From: Stieleria varia
GTDB taxonomy: Bacteria; Planctomycetota; Planctomycetia; Pirellulales; Pirellulaceae
Assembly: GCF_038443385.1 (NCBI RefSeq)
Contig: NZ_CP151726.1
Location: forward strand, 4,526,001-4,590,000
Direction of reading: 5' to 3'
DNA: 64,000 nucleotides
The notes below the pieces were generated by a model. The model searched no databases and was not told the DNA's origin. It saw only the letters and a program-made list of their open reading frames with translations. Below are positions 8,471-17,171 of this stretch, piece by piece. A program made the position numbers and the translations under genes. Each line of letters starts with the position of its first letter. Positions within the stretch are counted from its first letter, which is position 1.

Positions 8471-9547
8471 TTGCCCAATAAGTGGATGGCCATTGACCAT
8501 CGAACGATCATGTCCGGCCAGCGCCGCGGACCGGCGGCGATGATGTTGCGCGCCGTCTTGAGATGCGCAAGCGTCCCCTACGGGATCGCAGTCCGACGAC
8601 GCAATCGCGGCTACGACTCTGGCAAAGCAGAAATCCATCACGCAGGTGTCCCAGTGATCAGCGTTGGCAATTTGACCACCGGCGGCACGGGCAAGACGCC
8701 GATCGTCTGTTATCTGGCCAAGCTGCTGCGTGAAGAAAACTTGCGTGTGTCCATTGTCAGTCGTGGTTACGGACGAGGCGAAGCCGACCAGAACGACGAA
8801 GCTGCCGAGTTGGCCGAGCGTTTGCCCGATGTGCCGCATGTCCAAGATCCCGATCGGGTGGCAGCCGCTCGAATCGCTGTGGAAGAATTGGAAAGCGAAG
8901 TCATCTTGATGGACGATGGATTTCAGCACCGACGTTTGCATCGCGATTTGGACATCGTGGTGATCGACATGACGTGTCCCTTCGGATTCGACGCCTTGCT
9001 GCCTCGCGGCCTGTTGCGTGAGCCCGTCACCGGACTGCGACGCGCCGGTATGGTGATGCTGTCGCGATGCGACCAAGTCGATGCGGGTGATATCGATCGC
9101 GTGCTCACGGTGATCCGGCAGCATGCGCCGGATGTCGCGGTGATTCGGACCCAGCATCGTCCGGAATGCATGTTGGAGTATCCCAGCGAGACCTTGCCAT
9201 TGAGCGAGCTGATCGATTGTCCGGTTGCGTTGATCAGTGCGATCGGAAATCCGATGGCGTTTGAACGAACGGTTCAGTCGTGCGGAGCAAGAATCGTCGC
9301 GTCCAAGCAATTGCCCGACCACGATCCCTATTCACCCGAGTGTGTCGCTGAGCTGGATCGGTGGCTCCGATCGCTTGATGGGGTTGCGAAGGTTTTGTGT
9401 ACCCACAAGGACTTGGTGAAACTGCAAACCGATCGATTGGGCGGCTTGCCGCTTTCGGCGATGTTGATCGGATTATCGGTGGATCAACCGGAGCTTGTGC
9501 GCGACACGGTGATGCAAGTGATCTGTCGCCGCTCCGCTGCTGAATAG
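8471..9547 (+). CDS. lpxK: Tetraacyldisaccharide 4'-kinase (lipid A)
   Basis: A 358-residue protein. VPVISVGNLTTGGTGKTPIV holds the Walker A loop (71-77); SIVSRGYGR, DEAAELAERLP and ILMDDGFQHRRLHRDLDIVVID are all LpxK signatures. The enzyme phosphorylates the 4' position of the lipid A disaccharide at the inner membrane, so this organism makes lipid A. No other lpx gene is near. The start used is TTG at 8471; ATG at 8486 would drop five residues. The last residues (VICRRSAAE) and the stop are encoded by the beginning of the repeat island that follows, so the native C-terminus was probably replaced when the repeats arrived. Confidence 0.93.
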   Translation: MPNKWMAIDHRTIMSGQRRGPAAMMLRAVLRCASVPYGIAVRRRNRGYDSGKAEIHHAGVPVISVGNLTTGGTGKTPIVCYLAKLLREENLRVSIVSRGYGRGEADQNDEAAELAERLPDVPHVQDPDRVAAARIAVEELESEVILMDDGFQHRRLHRDLDIVVIDMTCPFGFDALLPRGLLREPVTGLRRAGMVMLSRCDQVDAGDIDRVLTVIRQHAPDVAVIRTQHRPECMLEYPSETLPLSELIDCPVALISAIGNPMAFERTVQSCGARIVASKQLPDHDPYSPECVAELDRWLRSLDGVAKVLCTHKDLVKLQTDRLGGLPLSAMLIGLSVDQPELVRDTVMQVICRRSAAE

Positions 9548-10197
9548 CTGCGGAGCAGCGACAGCGTCATGCGTTTGGTGCAATCCACATGCACGGTGTT
9601 TCCCCGTGCAATCTGTCGCCGCTCCGCGGCTTGATGGGGTGTGTGGGGTGGCAGTAACCTGGGGCTCACGCCCCAGGCTATGTGCTGTCGTCGCATCCGC
9701 GACTGAATAGCTGCGGAGCAGCGAAAGCATAAAGCATGGGGTGTAAACCCCATGTTTTGTGCAACCCGTTCACCCAGCCAGCTGCGGAGCAGCGACAGCG
9801 TAATGCGTTTGGTGCAACCCATAGGCACGACGTTCCCGGATGCAATCTGTCGCCGCTCCGCGGCTTGTTGGCGGCGTCTGGCGGCGTTCACCTGGGGCTC
9901 GCGCCCCAGGCTGTATGCTGTCGTCGCGTCCGCGACTGAATAGCTGCGGAGCAGCGAAAGCATAAAGCATGGGGTGCCAACCCCATGTTTTGGAAAGCCC
10001 GTCAGACCAGCCAGCTGCGGAGCAGCGACAGCGTCATGCGTTTGGTGCAATCCACATGCACGGTGTTTCCGCATGCAATCTGTCGCCGCTCCGCGGCTTG
10101 ATGGGGTGTGTGGGGTGGCATTAACCTGGGGCTCACGCCCCAGGCTATGTGCTGTCGTCGCATCCGCGACTGAATAGCTAACCTGGGGTTCACGCCC
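9523..10197. repeat. REP-like tandem array, part 1 (about 3 units of 233-234 bp)
   Basis: Successive units start with AATCTGTCGCCGCTCCGCGG at about 9610, 9844 and 10077, a spacing of 234 and 233. Each unit carries four small hairpins of one design: CTGTC, a 5-bp stem, and a TCC or ATCC loop. The forms are CTGTC-GCCGC-TCC-GCGGC, CTGTC-GTCGC-ATCC-GCGAC, and two copies of (CTGTC or CTTTC)-GCTGC-TCC-GCAGC on the opposite strand. Two perfect or near-perfect 20-bp palindromes complete the unit: CCTGGGGCTCGCGCCCCAGG and CATGGGGTGTAAACCCCATG. The array starts inside the 3' end of lpxK and ends at an IS4-type element. Open frames running through it are not regarded as genes. Confidence 0.92.
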
Positions 10198-11814
10198 TTG
10201 TCTTTACCCACAAGTCGTCACGCCTTTTTTGTATCAGCAAGTTCCATTCCGGCAACTAGGAGCTGAAGTTTCTGGAATCCGTACCAGATGGTGTGCCAGC
10301 CTGGCTCGCCGTCGCTTTTTCGCCCAATGAATCCACCCAGGTTGGCAACTTGACGAAAAAATTCGTAAACCGTTAGCTTAGTGAGTTTCAACTTGGGGCG
10401 GTACACGGCAAGACAACGCAGCCAAGCGTGCGGAATTCGATTTCTGGCCTTGGCGGTCTGGTCGTTGCGTCCAACAAGTTTCAACTGAAACAAGCGGACA
10501 CCTATCACACTGGTCAATGCGATCTGAGCTTCCAGACGATCCGCCGAACGCAACGAGTGGCCTTCAAGATTACATCCGGATTTAAGTACTTTGTGGTACT
10601 CCTCGATCAGCCAACGATTTTCATAATCCGAGACGACCTGCCAAGCATCTTCCAGTGTCGCCGCTGGAAGACTTGTCAATAAGACCCACTCAATAGATGA
10701 GACTCCCTTTGGTGCATTGACTTCTCGTACAACCACCACATTCATCGTGATTTCTTCGATCCCAAAGCTCCGAATCTTCGGGCTCACCTGTGACGGACGA
10801 GGAAAGGTTACTTCGGCAACGAGTATCTCCATCGTTGCCGTTCTTGCCTTCACTCCTGGGCGGCTGCGCAAAGATAATTCATAAGTGCCAACGCGCATTG
10901 CATTGCCCACAGCCTGCCTAAGGCTCACCTTTTCTCCGCGATTATCGATGACTTTACGCGAAAGCCTCGAAGCACGAATTACCCAGTCATCCCCAGTCCT
11001 AACGATATGGCACATGGTTTCGAAGCTATCGCCACCACGATCAAAAACGTGGACCCACTGGCTACCCTCCGGGGAAGGCCCGATGCGATCGACAAGATCT
11101 CCCCACAAGCTGCTTTCGCGATAACGTTTCAGGCGTTGTGTCCGAGTTTCATCTTTTGGGACATGTTTTCGTTTGAATAGAATTGCCCCCGCTTCGCCGA
11201 CAATTTGCTCGTTATCACAATCGTACATCAAGCAATTGTGCAATTGAAACCCGCGACCGACGCCACTGCCCAACATCCCAAGGCCTGTGGTCGCCTTGTG
11301 AGAGAAGTGGTCGATGTCGGTTGTATCGCTGATTAACAAATACCGACCGGGCTTTGTATCGCGAGTCTTATTCCAATGTGATGAAGCGATCGAATCCAAT
11401 GTCGCTTCGGGTCGATTGAACAACCCGTACGCGGCCTTCAGATCGGACCATTTTGTGTTCTGTTTGCACAAAGACTGATCCGGAGCGTCGAGCATATTTT
11501 TAGCGACGGTCTGTAATCGTTTATTCCGTCGAGGGTCCCCCAAATCGCAATTGGAGAAATGTTCCTCAACCCACTGCGCATTGTCGAGCACTTTCATCAC
11601 AATCCATTCCCTCAAAAAAATCTGTGACTAGGCCGACACCTCCTTGCCGGCGCTTCTTGGTAGCTTCCAAATCATCCTGGCCACAACGCAATCTTTGCGA
11701 TTGACAACGACCAATTCACCTTCATCGTGTTTCACGCGATCACTCACACGGACAAAAACGACGTGAAAATCCCTCGCGTTTCACGCCGATTGGTAGACTT
11801 GTGGGTAAAGACAA
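10198..11814 (-). mobile_element. Complete IS4-type insertion sequence (1617 bp)
   Basis: It is bounded by perfect 19-bp terminal inverted repeats, TTGTCTTTACCCACAAGTC at 10198-10216 and the exact complement at 11796-11814. The terminal sequence resembles the IS50 outer end. It sits inside the CCTGGGG..CCCCAGG palindrome of the repeat array: the flanks are GGGTTCACGCCC (10186-10197) and GGGCTCACGCCC (11815-11826), a 12-bp repeat with one mismatch. Both flanks extend into a perfect 69-bp direct repeat (10129-10197 and 11815-11883). One transposase gene fills the element. Confidence 0.92.
10218..11597 (-). CDS. IS4 family transposase (IS50-like group)
   Basis: A 459-residue DDE transposase. 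The N-terminal DLGDPRRNKRLQTVAKNM domain is typical of IS4/Tn5-type enzymes. Catalytic residues can be placed at LLISDTTDIDH (first D), HVFDRGGDSFE (second D) and YENRWLIEEYHKVLKSG (E), the last fitting the IS4 signature Y-(2)-R-(3)-E-(6)-K. Length is usual and no frameshift is seen, so the element may still be active. ATG at 11597 is preferred over a TTG 18 bases upstream. The stop codon lies close to the left terminal repeat, and the gene is read leftwards. Confidence 0.93.
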   Translation of the reverse strand: MKVLDNAQWVEEHFSNCDLGDPRRNKRLQTVAKNMLDAPDQSLCKQNTKWSDLKAAYGLFNRPEATLDSIASSHWNKTRDTKPGRYLLISDTTDIDHFSHKATTGLGMLGSGVGRGFQLHNCLMYDCDNEQIVGEAGAILFKRKHVPKDETRTQRLKRYRESSLWGDLVDRIGPSPEGSQWVHVFDRGGDSFETMCHIVRTGDDWVIRASRLSRKVIDNRGEKVSLRQAVGNAMRVGTYELSLRSRPGVKARTATMEILVAEVTFPRPSQVSPKIRSFGIEEITMNVVVVREVNAPKGVSSIEWVLLTSLPAATLEDAWQVVSDYENRWLIEEYHKVLKSGCNLEGHSLRSADRLEAQIALTSVIGVRLFQLKLVGRNDQTAKARNRIPHAWLRCLAVYRPKLKLTKLTVYEFFRQVANLGGFIGRKSDGEPGWHTIWYGFQKLQLLVAGMELADTKKA

Positions 11815-12009
11815 GGGCTCACGCCCCAGGCTATGTGCTGTCGTCGCATCCGCGACTGAATAGCTAACCTGGGGTTCACGCCCCAGGCTGTATGCTGTCG
11901 TCGCGTCTGCGACTGAATAGCTGCGGAGCAGCGAAAGCATAAAGCATGGGGTGTAAACCCCATGTTTTGGAAAGCCCGTCAGACCAGCCAGCTGCGGAGC
12001 AGCGACAGA
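11815..12009. repeat. REP-like array, part 2
   Basis: Continuation of the array on the far side of the IS4-type element. It holds the second 69-bp copy (11815-11883), a CCTGGGGTTCACGCCCCAGG palindrome, the CTGTC-GTCGC hairpin, the CATGGGGTGTAAACCCCATG palindrome and finally GCTGCGGAGCAGCGACAG. Right after this last hairpin the usual spacer is replaced by the Y1 transposase gene. Confidence 0.9.
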
Positions 12010-12027
12010 CCCGAGGAGGTAGAGCAC

Positions 12028-12495
12028 GTGTCCAGCACCCACACAAACCTTTTGTTTCATATCGTTTTCAGCACCAAATATCGTCGCGATTTGATCACAC
12101 CGGAGATTCAACCTCGTCTCTATGAGTACATCGGCGGCATAGTCCGGGATCAGCACGGTTCATTGCTGGAAATCGGTGGCATTGCCAATCACGTTCATTT
12201 ACTCGCAAAGCTCAGTCCTCGAATAGCATTCTCTGACGCAATACGTGTTGTGAAAGCAAACTCAAGCAAGTGGCTGAATGAAACCTTTCAACCGAAGCAC
12301 ACTTTTCGATGGCAGCGCGGCTACGGCGCTTTTTCGGTAAGCCTTTCGTCCGTTCCAGCAGTCACGCAGTACATACAAAATCAAGAGAGTCACCACACCA
12401 AGCGGACTTTTGAAGATGAGTACCGCGCGATGTTGATACGCCACGGCATCCAGTTTGAGGAGCGGTACCTGTTTGAAGACGAGCACTTTCAGTGA
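12028..12495 (+). CDS. HUH (Y1) transposase, IS200/REP-associated type
   Basis: A 155-residue single-strand DNA transposase. HTNLLFHIVFSTKYRR is the usual opening of this family, NHVHLL (H55, H57) is the metal-binding HUH motif, and Y115 in VTQYIQNQESHH is the likely nucleophile. WQRGYGAFSVS and QNQESHHTKRTFEDEY are also typical. The start is GTG at 12028 because GAGGAGGT lies 8 bases upstream; an earlier ATG in frame is inside repeat sequence. The gene is embedded in the array: GCTGCGGAGCAGCGACAG ends 19 bases before the start, and TCTGTCGCCGCTCCGCGGC begins at the base after the stop. These two hairpins are inverted copies of each other (two mismatches), so the gene takes the place of the normal spacer. 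This resembles a RAYT with its REP sequences. Confidence 0.9.
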   Translation: MSSTHTNLLFHIVFSTKYRRDLITPEIQPRLYEYIGGIVRDQHGSLLEIGGIANHVHLLAKLSPRIAFSDAIRVVKANSSKWLNETFQPKHTFRWQRGYGAFSVSLSSVPAVTQYIQNQESHHTKRTFEDEYRAMLIRHGIQFEERYLFEDEHFQ

Positions 12496-13635
12496 TCTGT
12501 CGCCGCTCCGCGGCTTGATGGTGTGTGTCGGGCGGCGTTCACCTGGGGCTCGCGTCCCAGGCTGTATGCTGCCGTCGCATCCGCGACTAAATAGCTGCGG
12601 AGCAGCGAAAGCATAAAGCATGGGGTGTAAACCCTATGTTTTGTGCAACCCGTTCACCCAGCCAGCTGCGGAGCAGCGACAGCGTAATACGTTTGGTGCA
12701 ACCCATAGGCACGACGTTCCCGGATGCAATCTGTCGCCGCTCCGCGGCTTGATGGTGTGTGTCGGGCGTTCACCTGGGGCTCGCGCCCCAGGCTGTATGC
12801 TGCCGTCGCGTCCGCGACTGAATAGCTGCGGAGCAGCGAAAGCATAAAGCATGGGGTGTAAACCCCATGTTTTGTGCAACCCGTTCACCCAGCCAGCTGC
12901 GGAGCAGCGACAGCGTAATGCGTTTGGTGCAACCCATAGGCACGACGTTCCCGGATGCAATCTGTCGCCGCTCCGCGGCTTGTTGGTGGACGTCGGGCGT
13001 TCACCTGGGGCTCGCGTCCCAGGCTGTATGCTGTCGTCGCATCCGCGACTAAATAGCTGCGGAGCAGCGAAAGCATAAAGCATGGGGTGCCAACCCCATG
13101 TTTTGGAAAGCCCGTCTGACCAGCCAGCTGCGGAGCAGTGACAGCGTAATACGTTTGGTGCAACCCATAGGCACGACGTTCCCGGATGCAATCTGTCGCC
13201 GCTCCGCGGCTTGATGGTGTGTGTCGGGCGTTCACCTGGGGCTCGCGCCCCAGGCTGTATGCTGCCGTCGCATCCGCGACTAAATAGCTGCGGAGCAGCG
13301 AAAGCATAAAGCATGGGGTGCCAACCCCATGTTTTGGAAAGCCCGTCTGACCAGCCAGCTGCGGAGCAGCGACAGCGTAATACGTTTGGTGCAACCCATA
13401 GGCACGACGTTCCCGGATGCAATCTGTCGCCGCTCCGCGGCTTGTTGGTGGACGTCGGGCGTTCACCTGGGGCTCGCGCCCCAGGCTGTATGCTGTCGTC
13501 GCGTCCGCGACTAAGGCGGTTGCTGCGCAATCCAGAATCGTCGTTGGATAGCTGCGGATCGTTCACCTGGGGCTCGCGCCCCAGGCTGTATGCTGTCGTC
13601 GCGTCCGCGACTGAATAGCTGCGGAGTAGCGGTCG
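12496..13635. repeat. REP-like tandem array, part 3 (about 5 units of 231 bp)
   Basis: Unit starts AATCTGTCGCCG lie at 12728, 12959, 13190 and 13421, exactly 231 bases apart, with a further unit beginning right after the transposase gene at 12496. Units differ by a few substitutions, so the array grew recently. Because 231 is 3 x 77, long open frames with 77-residue repeats cross it (for example minus strand 12634-13566); they contain no recognisable domain and follow the palindromes, so I treat them as non-coding. The last unit is altered after 13514 and ends a few bases from the aspS stop codon at 13638. Confidence 0.92.
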
Positions 13636-13637
13636 CT

Positions 13638-15419
13638 TTATGCCTTCGGTTTTGGCAGCACCGTACGTAAATGCAGCTCGGCCAGCTGGGCGTCGTCCAC
13701 GTTGCCGGGGGCTTCGGTCATCAAATCCGATGCCTTTTGCGTCTTGGGGAACGCGATGACTTCGCGGATGTTGTCCAAGCCGGCGAAGAGCATTACCCAG
13801 CGGTCGATTCCCAGGGCGATACCGCCGTGTGGTGGCGCTCCGAATCGTAATGCGTTGAGCAAGAACCCGAAGCGATCTTCCGCGGTCGCTTCGTCGATTC
13901 CCAGCAACCCGAACACTTGCGACTGGGTGGCTTGATCGTGAATCCGGATCGTGCCCCCGCCGGCTTCGCTACCGTTGATGACCAAGTCATAGGCTTGGGC
14001 GCGACAGGCTTGCGGCTCGCTGCCCAACTTTTCCAGATCGCTTTTCAGCGGCGCGGTGAAGGGATGGTGCATGGCGTTCCAGCGTCCCGACTCTTCGTCC
14101 TTTTCGAACATCGGGAACTCAGTCACCCAACTGCAGTGCAGTGCGTCGTCGTCGTAAAGTTTCAGTTCAGCACCGAGCCGTTTGCGCAGTGCGTTCAGTC
14201 CTTTACAGGTAACTTCCCACGTATCGGCCAGGAACATCAGCAAGTCGCCTGGTTGGCCGCCCATCAGGGATTTGATTTCGTCCAAGTGTTCTGCTTCAAA
14301 GTTCTTTGCCACGGGGCTCCACAGCGACCCATCGGCTTCGACGCGGAACCAAGCGAGTCCCTTTGCTCCGAAATCTTTGACGAAGTTCGTCAGTTCATCG
14401 ATCTGGCGACGCGAGTACTGTTCGGCTGCGTTTTCGACTCGGAGGCCGCGGACGAAGTTGCCCGCATCGGCGGTGGCGCGGAAGACGCGGAACTCGGTCT
14501 TCTTTGCGACTTCGGTCACGTCGGTGATCTCCATGCCGAATCGCAAGTCCGGCGCGTCGTGCCCGAATCGCCGCATGGCTTCGTCGTACGTCATGCGAGG
14601 TAGCGGCAGTTGGATGTCCTTGCCGTGGACTTCCTTGGCCGTGCGTGCGACCAGCCCATCGATCAAGCCCATGATGTCATCAGAATCGACGAACGACATT
14701 TCCAAGTCGAGTTGGGTGAACTCGGGTTGGCGGTCGGCCCGCAGGTCTTCGTCGCGAAAACACTTGGCGACTTGGACATAGCGGTCGAAACCGGCGACCA
14801 TCAGGATCTGTTTGTAGAGCTGGGGCGACTGGGGCAGCGCGTAGAAGCTGCCGGGGTGAACGCGGCTGGGAACCAAATAGTCGCGGGCGCCTTCTGGAGT
14901 GCTGCGTCCGAGAATCGGCGTTTCGACATCGACGAAATCGTGTTCGGCGAAGTAGTCCCGCATGATCTTGATGATCTTGCTGCGAAGAAACAGGGACCGC
15001 TGCATGTCGCTGCGACGCAGGTCCAGGAAGCGGTATTTCAACCGCAGGTCTTCGCCGGGCAGCTCGGATTGGCCGGGGGTGAAGGGAGGGGTTTGGCAGG
15101 TGTTCAGGATCTCGAACTCGTTGCAACGGACTTCGATATCCCCGGTGGCAAGTTTCGCGTTGGATTTGCCTTCCAAGCGATCGGAGACGGTGCCGCGGAT
15201 CAGAATCACGCTTTCGGCGGGGACGCGACCGACGTTTTCGATTTGCGCCGCGGTGGCTTCGGGCGGCCCGATGACGACTTGGGTCAAGCCGTAGCGGTCG
15301 CGAAGGTCGATGAAGACCGCGCCGCCGTGGTCGCGTTTGTTCTCGACCCAGCCGCAAAGGGTGACTTCGGTTCCGACGTCGGATTTACGGAGTTGTCCGC
15401 AGGTATGAGTGCGTAGCAC
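13638..15419 (-). CDS. aspS: Aspartyl-tRNA synthetase
   Basis: A class II synthetase of 593 residues from the GTG at 15419. That start gives VLRTHTCGQLR, the standard beginning of bacterial AspRS; an ATG at 15491 would add 24 unrelated residues. The anticodon-binding OB fold comes first (GWVENKRDHGGAVFIDLRDRYG). Motif 2 is CFRDEDLRADRQPEFTQLD, the bacterial GAD insertion region is present, and motif 3 is GIALGIDRWVMLF. It charges tRNA-Asp (and in some bacteria tRNA-Asn) with aspartate. The stop codon directly abuts the repeat island, and the upstream gene on the same strand is an MFS transporter with its own terminator. Confidence 0.96.
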   Translation of the reverse strand: MLRTHTCGQLRKSDVGTEVTLCGWVENKRDHGGAVFIDLRDRYGLTQVVIGPPEATAAQIENVGRVPAESVILIRGTVSDRLEGKSNAKLATGDIEVRCNEFEILNTCQTPPFTPGQSELPGEDLRLKYRFLDLRRSDMQRSLFLRSKIIKIMRDYFAEHDFVDVETPILGRSTPEGARDYLVPSRVHPGSFYALPQSPQLYKQILMVAGFDRYVQVAKCFRDEDLRADRQPEFTQLDLEMSFVDSDDIMGLIDGLVARTAKEVHGKDIQLPLPRMTYDEAMRRFGHDAPDLRFGMEITDVTEVAKKTEFRVFRATADAGNFVRGLRVENAAEQYSRRQIDELTNFVKDFGAKGLAWFRVEADGSLWSPVAKNFEAEHLDEIKSLMGGQPGDLLMFLADTWEVTCKGLNALRKRLGAELKLYDDDALHCSWVTEFPMFEKDEESGRWNAMHHPFTAPLKSDLEKLGSEPQACRAQAYDLVINGSEAGGGTIRIHDQATQSQVFGLLGIDEATAEDRFGFLLNALRFGAPPHGGIALGIDRWVMLFAGLDNIREVIAFPKTQKASDLMTEAPGNVDDAQLAELHLRTVLPKPKA

Positions 15420-15529
15420 GGATTCTGGATCTGATGGAGGAAAGAAGCGGGAGGGGTCAAGGCGACGAATTCTAAACGCTGCAGCCGCCATTGCTCAGGG
15501 GCTGCACAGCAAGGAAATCGGTGGTTCGC

Positions 15530-15568
15530 AAAAAAAGAACGCCCCGGTCCGATAGGAAAGAGGCGTTC
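15530..15568 (-). terminator. Rho-independent terminator of the MFS gene
   Basis: On the minus strand GAACGCC...GGCGTTC forms a stem followed by a run of seven T. It lies about 85 bases after the MFS transporter stop and before aspS, so the two genes are probably separate transcripts. Confidence 0.75.
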
Positions 15569-15650
15569 TCAGGTGCAGTGTCGGATCGGTCAATCAAGAG
15601 AGACTGGGTCTCCGGGGTGATGACCGATCATTCTTGTCCGATGCCCGGCA

Positions 15651-17171
15651 TCAATACTCCGCAGGGCCGGTTTGGGCGATTTCCTCGGCTTCCTCGGTGT
15701 GCCCGTCCTTGGGAGCTTTGAATCCCAGCAGTAGGATCAGGTAGAGAATCGCCATGGCGGCCGGTACCAAGGCAGTCACGCGAATCGCCATCCTGCTACC
15801 GTGCAAGGTTGCTTCGGCAACGGGTCCCGCATCGACATCGGCGAACTCTTTGTTTGCTTCCCACCACTCAGCTTGGGCTCGCAAACCTTTGAATTCGTCC
15901 TCTTGAATGCGATCGCCGGCGATTTCAACGTCGGAAAGTACCGCTTCGCCGTTGTCGCTCAACATCCCAGCCTTGGAGCCATCGATGCCGGTGATTTCCG
16001 GAAAGAACAAGAACTGATTGGCATTGGGAGCTTTAACTCGCTCATAAGTTTCCTTGGCGTTTTCCTGGATGTACTGAGAAGCAAAGTAGTCTTGCTTGTA
16101 ACCGATACCAGGTCCGCCCAACAATCCGGCAGATGTCATTCCGACAAAGCCCATCAAGGCCATTGCCACGGTGGCACTTTGAGGGAAACGTTCGCCAACC
16201 ACACCGAGCATGGTCGGCCACAGGAATGTCTTGCCCAGTGCGTAGACCGTAGCGGCAAAGAACATGAACGGTGTGCTGTCGCCGATGCTGATCAGGTACA
16301 GACCGACGGCACCGGTAACGGCACTGATAAGCAGCAGCCCGAGTGAGCTGATCTTGTGGACGATCGGACCGGCAAAGAAACGCAGTGCGGTCATCAACAG
16401 AGACGTGTAAATGAACAGGGCTGTTCCCAGTTCAACGCTCTTGAGAATTCCGCCTGTGATTTTGTTGATCCAGCTATCGGTTCCCAGCTCCACATAACCG
16501 ACGCATGCGTGAGCAAGCAACAAGATAATAAAGAACGGCCCGATCAGGTTGGAGAACATGCCCGCGTAGGAAATCGAACCCTGTTGGGCATCCGTTTGCG
16601 GGAACGCTTCCTTGAGCGAGATGAACCCGTACATCGCGACGGGAATCAAGTAAGTCGCCAGCAGGATTTCCCAGCCGATGCTGCCCTTAAGAAAAACGAT
16701 CAGACCACCGATGACCAGACCGGCGGGCCATCCTGCGTGCAGAATGTTCAGATAGTGAGTCTTCTGAGCGGGAAACAAGGTCGCGGTCAAAGGGTTGATC
16801 ACGGCTTCGCAGATCCCGTTACCGACTGCGAAAATGAACGCCGACCAAAATAGAATGCTGTAAACCGCGTCCTTGCCCAGTGCATTGAAGACGGGAGTCG
16901 CCGAGAAAAGCATCACGGCTGAAATCAGGTGACAGGCAAACGCGATCACAAGAAGGGGTTTGTATCCGATCTTGTCGACCAACAATCCGGCGGCCAGGAT
17001 CACCAGGCCGAAACCGAGCAACCCCCCACCGGTGATTTGGCCCAGCTCAGTCATTGTGAAGCCGTACTGTTTGGACCAGATGTCCAACAAACCCGCACGG
17101 ACGGCAAATCCGATCCCTGCAGCAATCAGGGTCAGGAACCCTGCGGTAAGAAGCTTTTTCCGGTTTTCCAT
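15651..17171 (-). CDS. MFS transporter
   Basis: A 506-residue inner membrane protein with about 12 hydrophobic segments. ATG at 17171 (MENRKKLLTAGFLTLIAAGIGFAVRAG) starts directly before the first segment; the frame is open 19 residues further upstream, but that part has no support. Between the last two helices is a soluble insert of about 100 residues (QENAKETYERVKAPNANQFLFFPEITG...), unusual for MFS. The VDKIGYKP stretch matches the loop 2-3 signature. The substrate cannot be read from sequence; sugar or nucleoside transport is possible. Divergent from the glutathione peroxidase gene, with 223 bases between starts. Confidence 0.85.
   Translation of the reverse strand: MENRKKLLTAGFLTLIAAGIGFAVRAGLLDIWSKQYGFTMTELGQITGGGLLGFGLVILAAGLLVDKIGYKPLLVIAFACHLISAVMLFSATPVFNALGKDAVYSILFWSAFIFAVGNGICEAVINPLTATLFPAQKTHYLNILHAGWPAGLVIGGLIVFLKGSIGWEILLATYLIPVAMYGFISLKEAFPQTDAQQGSISYAGMFSNLIGPFFIILLLAHACVGYVELGTDSWINKITGGILKSVELGTALFIYTSLLMTALRFFAGPIVHKISSLGLLLISAVTGAVGLYLISIGDSTPFMFFAATVYALGKTFLWPTMLGVVGERFPQSATVAMALMGFVGMTSAGLLGGPGIGYKQDYFASQYIQENAKETYERVKAPNANQFLFFPEITGIDGSKAGMLSDNGEAVLSDVEIAGDRIQEDEFKGLRAQAEWWEANKEFADVDAGPVAEATLHGSRMAIRVTALVPAAMAILYLILLLGFKAPKDGHTEEAEEIAQTGPAEY

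Noticed and set aside
8450-9322. 290-codon minus-strand frame opposite lpxK
   Set aside because: Antisense shadow; lpxK on the plus strand has the complete set of family motifs.
12634-13566. 310-codon open frame with 77-residue repeats on the minus strand
   Set aside because: It follows the palindromic repeat unit, the same sequence is open in several frames, there is no ribosome binding site or domain, and it has no start outside the repeat.
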